A DNA stretch of 35,824 nt from Lentisphaerota bacterium (GTDB lineage Bacteria > Verrucomicrobiota > Kiritimatiellia > CAIQIC01 > Lenti-01). The stretch is taken from the NCBI GenBank assembly GCA_012511885.1, contig JAAZFE010000088.1:1-35824 (forward strand), read 5' to 3'. Under the pieces are notes generated by a model. The model was given only the letters and a program-made list of their open reading frames with translations. It did no database searches and was not told where the DNA came from. The position numbers and the translations under genes are program-made. The stretch's first letter is position 1; each line of letters starts with the position of its first letter. Below, in pieces: positions 18,701 to 30,700 of this stretch.

Positions 18701-21700
18701 TCCCCTTGTTGATCGCGGTTGCCCCGCTATAGGTGTTGTCGCCCGCCATTTCCAGCGTGACCGAACCGCGTTTTTCCAGGTTGCCCGTGCCGCTCATCAC
18801 GCCGCTATACACCGTGTTGCTGCCGAAATCGCCCACGGTCAGGCTCCCGCTGCCCAGCGCCACCCGTCCCGCGCCCTGCAACGAGGAAATCGTCTGGCTG
18901 AAATTGGCCAGGTTGAACAACCCCGGCGCCTGCACCTCGACAAAGGTGCGCACGGGCAGGGCGTTGGCGACCCCGAGCTGCACGCTGCCGCTCTCAATCA
19001 GGGTGCCGCCAATATAGGCGCTCGCCCGCGCCACCCGGACCGTCCCCGACCCGTCCCGGATCAGGTCATTAAGGTTCTCCGTCAAACCGCTGGTCTGGAT
19101 CACAATCGTGCCGCTGCCGCCAAAGAACACGTCATGCGGCGACTCCTCGATGCCGTTCAAGCCGCCCGTCAGCGTCAGCATCGATGTCCCCTCGGCCTGA
19201 ATCCGCGCCGTCTTCGTCAGTTGAATCAGGCTGGGCCACGTGTTGTTGTACTGCATGTTGCGCAGCGCGCCCTCGTTGGTCACCCCCATGCCCGCAATCT
19301 GCAGGGGTTCCGCGTAATACGTCGTCGCCCCGGTCGGCCGCAGCTCCAGCGCCGCCCCCTCCCGCACCCGCGTGCCGCCCGTGGTGGCGCCCAGCGAACG
19401 CCGCGCCCCGATGCTCAACGCCCCGTTGTCCACCGTCATGGTGCCGGACCAGTGCAGGTGGTTCTCCTCGTTGCCCGATATATGAATCCGCCCCACCCCG
19501 CCCTTTTCAACGTTATGCGTTCCCTTGATGTACCCATACAGCGTGAACACCTTGTCCGACGCGTTGCTCCAGGTTTGAGCCGCCCGAACCGTAATGTTGC
19601 CCAAACGGTGCGTGCCCGTGGACTCCTTCATAATCTCGATGCCGTTGCCGAACAGACCCAGTCCGTTCGTCGCTTTAATCAGCCACAAGTTATAGTCCAC
19701 CGGACGAATGTCCACATTTTGAGACGCGTTTTCGTTGAACTTGAGCCCCCTGTAGTTGTACAGGTTGCCCAGGTGCACCACCGAAATCGGATCCGTCCGC
19801 GGGAAAGTCCGGTAAAACACGCAGGTGTCGTTGGTTTGATAAGGCAGCCGGTTGCCCACCCAGTTGAACGGATTGATCCACTGACTGGCCAGCAGACCCG
19901 TGGTGCCCTTCCAAATCGGCGCGCGCGCTTCAGAAAACAGGTTGGTCCAGCTCTTCGCCACCCGCACTTCATCCCAACGCACACCGCTCATGGTGCTGCC
20001 GGTGTTGTTCTGCGCCACTAACCGGATACCGTAGAAGTTCGAGGACATTCCCACCGCATTTGCATTGTTGAGCGTGAGGTGCCACGTGCTCGGCTCGTTG
20101 TCGCGCTCCGGCGAGATAATGTCGGTCGTGTTGTTGTACGCCAGCATGTGCAGGGTTTTGACATTGCGCAGATACTTCACAATAAAGGTGTAATCCGCGC
20201 CCGGTGTCAGTTCGATTCCGCTGACGTCGCTGGCCTGATTGCCCGTCAGGAACTGCATGGAGGCTCTCGTCTGATTGGGCAGCACACCCGCGCGGAACAG
20301 GGGCGTGTTGGTGGCGGTCCCGGTGCCGCCATACACTTCCACACCGGCAAACCGATTGTTGCCGCCTTCCGGGATGCGCATCACCCAACCGAGGTAGTGG
20401 GTCGCGTTATTTGCGCCCGTGAGAGGTGTGCTGAATTGCCGCTGAATCTCCACCCGCTCGCCATTCGCCAACGGCTCGCTGACCGCATGGTTGCCCTGCT
20501 CCGTGCCAAAGCCGTAGGTGGCGCTCAGGCTGAACAAGTCTCCGTTTTGGGCGGTCTTGACCCCCTTGGTGCCGGTAGCTTGCTCCCAGGGACCGCGCCA
20601 TCCCCAGCTGCCGCTCCATCCCGTGGTGTCGTTATACTCGGCCAGCGTCAGGTCGTTGGTGTAGGAAAACGGCTCGTAATACACCACCGTCTCGAAGGCC
20701 TCGGTCTGGTCAAACCCCCGCGCCGCCATCGAATAGGCATGGTCACCCTCAGAATAGGTGTACACCGCGTAGTAGTTGACTGAATCGGCAGGCACGACAT
20801 GCTCATATGCCTCGACATTCCCCTTGAAGAGGACCTGGCCACCACCCACCAAAGCCCCTACGGCGTAAGCCGTGCCCTGCGCCGGATCAGTCGGCGCATT
20901 GTTGGCCCGATGCACAATCATCACGGGGAGAGTCTCGGGCTTGTCCCAGGAAAGCCGGATCATTTCATAGCCGTCTTGCTGCACCACCAGATTGGAGACC
21001 GCGGCAATCAATCCCACGCCGCTCACCGCAAACGTGTAGGGCGAATAGGCTGGCACGCTGTTCGACACCGAAACCGTCGCGTTGGCCGCCCCCAATTGAT
21101 TCGGAGCATACACCACCGTGAACGTGGTCGCCGCCCCGGGCGGCACATCCGTCGCGGGCTGCTCGTCAATCTGGAACTGATCCGCCTGGGCCCCGGTAAT
21201 CGTCACCTCGCCCAGCGTCAGCGGCGCGCCTCCCGAGTTGGTGACCGTAAAGACATGCGCCATCGCGCTGCCAACGGAAATCGAGCCGAAGTCCGTCCCG
21301 TCGTCCGTCGAGGTGCTCGTCGCCCCCTTGCCAATGAGCTGGTCGTTCAGCCCGATAATATCCACGCCCGGCAACTGGAAGCGGACCGCCAAATCGCCGT
21401 CCTCATCCACCACCACCCGGAAAAACCCGCCCTCCAGATCCCCCGTTATCAGTTCCGAATAATCCAGGCTGAATTTGTCGGCCGCCCAGCCCGTCACCGC
21501 CCCCACACCCCGCACAATCTTCCACGTGTGGGCCTGGTTGGGATTAAACACAACGCCATGGCCCACCAGATGAATCACAAACGGATCTTCCGCCGTGGCG
21601 GAGACCGTGATGCCACCGGAGCTATTGATCAGATCCCAATGCGTGCCGGGCGTGCCCGTGGCCTGCGTAATGTCCACATCGAAGCGTCCGCCACCCGCCA

Positions 21701-24700
21701 GATAGACCCCGCCCGCGTTGAGCTTGCCCACCGTGCCGCTGGCGCTGCCCGGCTCCACCAGGCCATTCAGCATCAGATCGCCAACCGTCCCCTCGCCCAT
21801 CACCGTGCCGCCCGCCGACACCACAAACGCCGAATTCGCCGCGCTGCCCTCCATCATCAGGATGCCGCTGTTCACCATCGTAATCCCGCTGTGGGTGTGC
21901 GTGCCGGTCAGCGTCAGCGTGCCCTCGCCGTTCTTCTCGAGCGAGCCCGTGCCGGACATGTTGCCCGCGTAGGTTCCCGCCGTCGCGTCGTTGAAAATGA
22001 CCATGCCGTTGTTGACAATGTTGCCCTTCAGGCTGCCCACATGGCCCTCGAGCGTGCCGGCGTTCACCGCCAGCGTCACCCCGTCCGCCGTCGTCCCGCT
22101 CAAGATCAGCAGGCCCGGCCCCGCCTTCGTCAAACCGCCGTTGGAGACATGCCCCGCAAACTCGACATACTTCGTGACCGGGTTGCTCACCGCAATCGTG
22201 CGCGTCGCCCCGCCCAGATTCACCGCGTCATCAAAGGTCAGCGAGCCTGTCCGTGTCGTCATTTCGCCAAACGATACGTTGCCCTCCAGCCGCACCGGCC
22301 GGGCGATGCTGTAGTCCGACACGCTCGAGGACTTGATCACCGTGTTGTTGCCCATCACCAGCCAACCGTCCTGGCCAAGCGCCGTGGCGCTGCCAATGCG
22401 GATTTCGCCTTCCGCCAGATGGAAATCACCCGTCAAATCCTCGTTGTTGCCCGTCAACTGCAAGCGGCTCGGCCCCGTCTTCACAAAGGCATATTCATCG
22501 TTGCCGGCCCGCGTGCCGCTCAGCTTCCCGCCCAGGCGCAGCTCCGTGGCGTCCTTCCCCACCGCTACCGTCAGGGTGTGCTCGCCAATGGCAAACGCGC
22601 CGCTCGCCGCCGGCGAATTGCTCACCGCCGTCACCAGCGCGTCATCCGCCAGTGTGACCGGCCCGCGGAAGGTCACATTGTTCTGGATGAAACGCAGCGC
22701 GCCGCCGCCGTTCACCCCGCTGCCGCTAATCGTCAGCGGCTCCACATCGTAGCTGATCGCCGCGCCGCCGCCGTGCAGCTCCAGCGCCGCGCCATCGGCC
22801 ACCGTCGTTCCCGCGCCCGCCCCCGTGGTGCCCAGCGCCGCCGCGCCGCGAATCTGCAAGATCCCCTCCTGCACGGTCACCGCGCCGGAATAGGTGCTCT
22901 CATTCGCCGACAGAATGATCCGGCCGCCGCCGTCAATCTCCAGGTCGCCCGCGCCGCTCAGCGCCCCGGCAACCAGGAAGTCCTTCTCTCCCGCGTGGGT
23001 CCAGGTCTGATTCGCCCCAAGGCGCACATCCGACAGAATGGACAGATTGCCGCTCGCGCCCGCCGCCACCTCGAGGCCCCCCTCGTGGATCGTCAGCATA
23101 TTGTCGTTGATGTTCACATTCGCCGACGCGTTGGCCGTAAAGCGCAGTCCCTTCACCGTCTGGTTGCCGTCCAGGAATACCGCCGGGCTGCTGCCGTTGA
23201 TATTGGAATAGAAGAACACCGTGGCGTTGGGCTCCGGCAGCACATCGCCGTCCCAGTTGTGCGCCCGGGTCCAGTTGCGGTCGTTGCCGCCCCCGCCGTC
23301 CCAGGTGGACTCATACGGCCGCGTCGTCACCGTGCGAACATCCGAGTTCCCGCTGGTGCAGTTGATCGACTCAAACGCCCGCACCCGGTAGTAATAGGTC
23401 GTTTCCGGGTCCAGTCCCGTCACCGCGCACGAGGTGCTGCCATCCACCACCCGGTTCTCATACCCCTCCACAAACACCCCGCGCGGATTCAGCAGGTTCG
23501 TCACCGTCACATCCACCACCCCGGCGCCCACATTGTTCGCCGCCCGGTCGGACGCCAGCTTCACCAGCACCTGGCTGCCCTCATAGGCGCTCAAATCAAC
23601 CGGCTCCATGTCCGCCATCGTCGCGTTCACCGGCGTGCGCGTCCCGACCTCTTCCCAGTTCTCTCCGGCGTCGGTGGAAACCGAGACCATAATCCGGTTG
23701 CGGAAGTCCCCGTTGCCGCCCCCGCCGAAGATCCGCGCGCGGAAGAGCAGCGTCGCACCGGTACCCGCGTCAAAATCAATCGGCGGGGTAATCAGCTCGG
23801 CGGTATTCACGCGCATGGCCAGATAGCCCGCCGCCGCCATCACGTCCTTCTCGACCCAGGTCCCGCCCTCGCCCGCGCCCAGCGTCCCGCCGTGATACAC
23901 CGCCACATTGGCGTCGTGCCCGCCCAGGAAGCTCTCGTTCGGACTCACATCCAGCCGGTAGCTGTCCACGCCGGCGGCCGTCCAGTTGGCGGTGAACGAA
24001 GTGGAGCCCACCGGGTCCGCGGGTAATGTGGACGGGAGAGTTTCAATACACTCGCCCACAAACAGGACCGTCTCGCCATAGCCCGTCCGCTCGTCGTTTT
24101 TCGCGTACGCCCGTACATAATAGAGCACATTGCCCGTCGTCGGGCTGATCGTGCCGGCAAACGCGCCCAGACCGTCGCCGCCGTCGAGACCCGCAGCCAC
24201 ACTGCTAACGCCTGTCCCACCCAGCACTGGATCTCCCGTCTCATTCCACACAAACCCGCGCTGCACAATGGCGGAACCGCCCGGATCCAGCACCTCGCCG
24301 TGGCCCAGGGCCGAACCCTTCACAATATCGCTGACCGGCAGCGTCACCACCACCGGCGGCATCTGCGAGCGCCGCCCCTTCGCGCCCGCCGCCTGCATCG
24401 GGCTGACCGCGCCGCTCGAGCTATTGCTCGCCTGCAGCCAGTACCAGTATTCCTGGCCCACCACCACATCCTCAAAGTCGTCGAACACGTCCGTGTCCGC
24501 ATCCAGCTCCATCAGGATTGCCGCCCCTCCAACCGTGGCGGTTGTCCCCCGCCAAATCAGATACGCCGTCTCCCCGCCCCCGTCCGTCCAGGTCACCCGA
24601 ATCCGGTCGTCAAACTCATTGTAGCTCGCCTGCAAATTCCCAATAACGGGCATCCTGCGATACCCGTCGTCCGGATCGCTCCAGAAGCCCATGCCCTCGC

Positions 24701-27700
24701 TGGTGCTGTTGGTCGCCCGCACCCAATACCAATAGACCTGCCCCGGCAGAGCGGTCGCGTCATGGATAACCGTCGTCTCCGCCACCGTGCCGCCAATGCA
24801 TTCCGCCAACGCAGCATCGTCGCTGTCGCCGCGCCAAACCGAATAGCCTGTTTCGCCGCCTTCAAGCTTGCTCCAAGACACCCGCACATAGTCGTAGGCC
24901 CCCCCGTCCGACGCCACAACATTGGTCACCGCCTTCATGCCCCGCCAGCCCACATCCCCCTCGCTCACGGCTTCGCCATGGTCATTGATCGCCTTCACAT
25001 AATACCAGTACAGCTTGCCCGACTCCGCCGTATAGTCGCAGTAGTGCGCCGCATCCCCGCCAGTAATCACCACATCGTCCAGATACCACGTGTTGAAGGC
25101 CGACACGAATTTGATCCGCACATCCCGCGATTCCGCCAGCCCCGGAATCGTGCGCAAATCCTGCACCTCGATATGCCCCGCCGTGGTCACGGTGAACTCG
25201 CCAATGGGCGCCCAAGTCCCGCCCCCGTCCAAACTGTAAAAGTTCGTGGTCACGGTGTTGTTGCCTGGCCCGCTGGCGTCCACATTGAACACCAACTGCG
25301 TCGGATAGTGTATCGGTGGACTGATCAGTGCGCTATTCTCGCGCATCGCCCGGCAGGGCACCGCTACGCCAGAATGGCCGGCGTCATTGTCCGTTTGGGT
25401 GTTATGATCCGTCCACGCCCCGGGCCACTCCGAGAAGTCCGACTCAAACAGCACATTGCCCTCGCGCTGCACGCTGCCAATTTCTAGCGACCCTACAAAC
25501 TCATCCTGGTCATTCCGATAAATCACAAAATCATCCGCCGCCGACATCGCCTCCCACGTCACTATGACATAGTCCACATAGGTCCCGTCCGACGCCTCGA
25601 CACCAAACGGCGCCGAAGGCGCCAAATCGCGCGTCTCAACCGAATGAATCTCCGAGTTGGCGCTCACGCACCCGTTCGCGCCCTCCGCGCGAACCCGGAA
25701 GTAGTATGGGGTGAAAGGCTCAAGCCCGGTCACCAACTGGCTGGTCCCCGTCACCAGCCGGTTCGAAAAGCCCGCCACATACGACGGCTCGCCCGAGCCC
25801 TGCACAATCTGGAAATCATCCAGATAATAACGCTTCTTGCTCTTGACCGTGGGAGACAGCCGCACCCGGCTGTTCAGCGCGCCGTTGTTTATCTGAATCG
25901 TGTACTCCGTCATGTCCAGTCCCAGTAAAAACGGCGTTACCAGCGGTTCGAAATCTCCCCCGCCAATGGCAATCTCCACGCGAAGCATCGGCGTGTCCGT
26001 CCCGTATCGCCGGGCCTTGAATGTCAGCGTCGCCAGCCCGTCATTGGCGGACAAGTCCAGCGGCGGCGTCGTCAGCACGCCCGCCTCCCCGGAGCTGCCC
26101 ATCTTCACTTCGCCCGCGTTGTCATAGATATACGCCCCCGTCCAACCCGGCGTCTGCATATAGGTATTCAAGGCCGCGCTGCGATCCGTCGAGCCGTTCA
26201 ACGCCGTGAACTTGGCAAAGTTTTCGCTGACCGCCACCGTAATGCTGTCATCCGCCACAAAATGCTCGTTGTCGCTCACATCCAGGCGATAGCTCACCGC
26301 GCCCGGCAGCGGCTCCCAGCGCGCCGTGAAATCCATGCCGTTGGTCGGATACACATACAGCCCGCTCACCACGCTCGGGAAACAGGGCGTCTGGAAGCTC
26401 TGCTGCAGTCCATACACCGTGCCCTGCTCATTCCTCGCATACGCCCGCACATAATAGGTCTGCCCCGCCACCAACCCCGACATATAGTTGGTGTACACCC
26501 CCGAACCGCCCTCTTCATGCGTGTCCTTGAAGTCCGCCAACGTCGGATTCTGACTCGTGCTCCACACAATCCCGCGCTCAATAATGTCCGATGCCCCCTC
26601 GCTGATCACATCACCGCCCCCGTTCGCGCCGCCCGCGGTCACCCCGCTCGGCACCAGCGTCAGCACCACCGGCAAATCCGGGTCCAGCCTCCGGCCCAGC
26701 GCGCCGGTCTGCTGGAAATCACTCATGCTTTCACTCGTCGCGTTCGTCGCCGTCACCCAGTAGAAGTATTCCGTGCCCGCCGTGACCGTCGTGTCATTAT
26801 AGCCGGTCGCGTTGACCCCCGTGTTGTACACGCAGGTCGCCGTCTGCGGGTCATTGACCGTGTTGCGCCAGATGCCGTAGCCCGTCTCACCCAGCCCGTC
26901 CGTCCACGACAGCCCGATGCGGTCGCTATACTGGTCATAGCTCGCCAGCAGCCCCGCCACCGTCGCCAGCTTGCGGTAGCCCCCCTCCACCGTGCTCCAG
27001 TCGCTCGTGCTGCTGCTCGAGCTCGCAAACGACTCCACCCAGTAGTAGTACTGCTGGCCCGGCAACGCCGTCGTGTCCAAATACCCGCTCACCTGCGTCC
27101 CCAGCGACGCCACAAGCCCCTCCTGCTCCGGCGCCACTGCCGCCGTATAGCGGTACAACCGGTACGAGGTCGCCCCCGTCGCGTCGCCCCACGTCACCGC
27201 CACATGCTCCGTGCTCGTCCCGTCGCTCGCGTCCACCCCCGTCGGCGGCAGCAGCCGGCGGTAGCCCGAATCCACCGAACTCCTCGCGCTCGACCCGATG
27301 TTGTTGTACGCCGTCACCCAGTAGTAATAGAGCTGGCCCGGATCCGCCGTCTCATCGTCAAACGCCGTCACATCCGCCTCGGTCGTCCCGATCAGCGTCG
27401 CGCTCAACGGCAGCGCCAGCGTGTGGCGGTACACCCTGTAGCCAAGTTCCTCGTCCACATCGTTCCAAGTCAGCCGCACCTTGTCCGTGTGCGCCCCGTC
27501 GGTCGCCTGCAAGTTCTGCGGCACATCCGGCGACCCCGACTTCGTCGTCACCTCCTCCGTGTCCGTATATTCGCTCAGGCACGACTCGCTGGAACCCTGC
27601 GCCCGCACCCGGAAGTAATACATCTTTTGTTCCTCCAGTTCGTCCACCTTCTGGCTCGTCCCCTCCACCCACAAATTCTGATAGCCCGGCACAAACCCCG

Positions 27701-30700
27701 CCAAACTATCGCCCTGGTGCAAGCCCTCCACCACCAGACGGTCCACGCCCGCCCCGGCACGCCGGCCCGCCCCAAGGGTCTCCCAGCGAATCTGCGTGTA
27801 CTCATGCCCCAGACCTTCCGTCACCGTCAAATCGGTCTGAGCCCGCAAGGTCGAGTCAATCGGTGTCCGGGTGCCAATCACCGTCCAGGTCTCCCCGGCA
27901 TCCGTGGACATCGAAATCGTGATCACATTCGTGACGGCATTGATGCCGCCATAGGTCCGCGCCCGGAACTTCACCGTCAGCTCCGTCATCCCCACCGTCG
28001 AAAAAGCTGGCGTCGTCACCTGCGAGGTCGCCTGCGTCATGACCAAATAGGTCGTGCCGCCCAAATCCGTCCCCAGCCATTCGCCCGTAATCGCCCCCGG
28101 CCCGGCCGCCGCGTTGCTCGCCACCACCATCACCGTGCTGTCCCCGCCGCCAGCCTGGAAATTATCCGTCTCGCCCACATCCAGATAATAGCCCGTCGCC
28201 CCGGAAACCGCGTCCCACTCCGCCGTGAATTCATAGTAGCCAACACCGGTCGCACGCAGATTCTCCGGTATTTCGGGTGCCGGCGTCGTGTCATTCGCGT
28301 TCACCGGCGACGACCAATACGGCTCCACCGTCCCATACGACCACGCCCGGTAATAATACTTCGTGCAACCCTCCAGCCCCGTGTGCTCGTAGTAACCGAC
28401 CGTCCCCGCATAAATCACCGTGCCCCCCGCGAACGAGGCGCCCACGCTCGGCGGCTGACTGCCCGAGGGCGCCGTGAACACCCCCGTCGTGTTGTACGCC
28501 ACCACGACCTGGTTGCCAGCCGTGGGCGTGAACTTGACCTCAATCCGCCCCGCATCCAGCGCCTCCACCTCAAAGTTGTCCGGCGGCAGCAGCGTACTCG
28601 TCTTCGTCGTCACCTCGGCGGTCGCCGAATACCCGCCCACGCACGTATCATTCGTCGCCCGAATCCGGAAGTAATACGTCGTCCCCCAATCCAACCCCTC
28701 CACCACCTGGTTCGTCCCCGCAACCGCCAGACCCTCATATCCCGGCACAAAGTTCCCGGCCTCCCCCATCACCTTTACGTCGTCAAACGCCAAGTTGCCC
28801 GCAACCTTCGTATAGGTGAAGCGGACCTTGGTGGCCGTTTGATCCAGCGGATAGCTCTTGACCGTCCCCGTGGTCGGCAACGGCTTGACATTCTCCACCG
28901 TCGTCCAGGTGCCGCCAATCAACTGCTCCACCAGCAATGCCGAGTTGTCGTCCGTTCCTTGCCCCTTGATCCAGAAACTCACGTTTGTCGGATTCAATAG
29001 CGTGGGGGTCTCTGCGCGGTGGCCCGTGGTATCCATTCGGAGCGAAGGCGAACTATTCCCATAATTCCCGGATGTGGCATAAGTGCCGCTAATACCAGTG
29101 AACACCCAACCCTCCGGCGCCGTCCCGCCCCCGTCAAACCCTTCGTCAATCAGCACGACGCTGCCCGTCCCGCCAAAATCCTCCTGCGTGCTCACATCCA
29201 GCAGATAGCCCGTCGCGTTAGCCACCGGCTCCCATTCCGCCGTGAATTGATCATACCCCACATCCTTGGCATACAGAAGCGCGGTCGAATCCAGACACGC
29301 CGTATCCTGCTGCCCCGCCAGCGGCGTGCCGTCCGTCAGATAATTCGCGCACGAGCCCGATCCGTTATACTCATATACCTTGACCAGATACCGCGTGTTC
29401 AGCTTCAGCCCCGACAGCTCCACGCTCTCGCCCGTGCCGTCATACACAATCCGGCTCTTGTACCCCTGATCCGCCGCCAAGCTGAAATCGCTGTTCACCC
29501 CGCTCGGCGCCACCCCGTCCACCGGCACCCACCCCGTCGCAAAACTGCCCATCGCATACGCCTTCGCCACATCCGTCGCACTCAGCGACTCCGTGCTGAT
29601 CATGATCTCGTCAATCGAGCCCCAGAAAGGCAGCCCTCCTTCGCGATAATCCGCCCCGAAACGAAATGGCGCATCCGGAATCACGTCCGAACCCACCCCC
29701 GACCGTTCTCCCTTCTTTTCCCCGTTCAGGTAGAAGTAGAAATATTCCGCCGAGACATCGCGCACCCAGGCCACATGCGTCCACGGGCCACTCTGCAAGT
29801 TGACATCATCGAGTCTCCAGTCCACCTGTCCAACATTCCAATAGACTCGCGGGCGTCCCAATGTCTGCACTTCCCAGTTGATAGCATTGGCCACGCCATA
29901 ATAGGAGCCAACGATATTTCCAATCCGAGTACTGTCGGCCACACCCGGCGTCACATTGATCCACGCCATCAGCGTGTTGGGCACGCTTGACAGCTTCTCG
30001 GCCAATTCCGCGTGATTGTCCTCATCCCCGGCAATATTCAGCGCCCCGCCGCCATCGCGCGCAATGCGGGCCGATGGTGTGTTCAGCGTCGCGTCATTCC
30101 CGCCCGTGGTCGAGTCAAACGCCGTCGCGCCGCTGCCCTCGTCAAACAGCCACAGCCCCTCCATGCCATATTCCGTCACCACCACAATCCGCTTGGCGCC
30201 ATCGCCCTTCGTCCACGACAAATCCATCGTCGAGCCGCTCACATTGTCAAACACCAGACTCGTCGCGTGGACGGTCGGCTCGGCTACCGCAATCGTCTGC
30301 GCCCCGCCCGCTGTCGTGCTGCCCGACTTCGTGCCCGCGCTGACCGTCACATCATCCGTGGTAATCGCATTCACGCTGATGCTCTTGCCGCAGTCCGCCC
30401 CCGCCGCAATATCCGCCGTAATAAAGATATAGTGCGTCCCCACGCTCAGCGCCTGGTTCAGCCCGCTCACCGAATGTTCGCCCGGCCCCAGCCCCGTCGT
30501 AATATCGCCACCCAGCAGCGTGTCGCCAAGCGTCAGCGTCGCATCCGTCGAATACCACACCTTGAAGTTCGCCACATCCCCCGCCGCATAGCTGCCCGCC
30601 GTCGTGAACTTCACCCCCGTCAGCGCCGTCGCCTTCGTCCCCACCGTCAGCTTGAACTTGTGCAGGATGTGGAACGTGCTGCCGGGCGCAATGTCCGCCG

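Noticed and set aside
11763-20021. An 8.3-kb open frame on the plus strand inside the giant gene, with others at 8268-11087, 20799-24026 and 26262-29000
   Set aside because: All are in the frame exactly complementary to the giant gene's codons. Stops there require TTA, CTA or TCA codons in the giant gene, which this GC-rich coding style avoids. The translations are His/Arg/Ala-rich with no domain signature.
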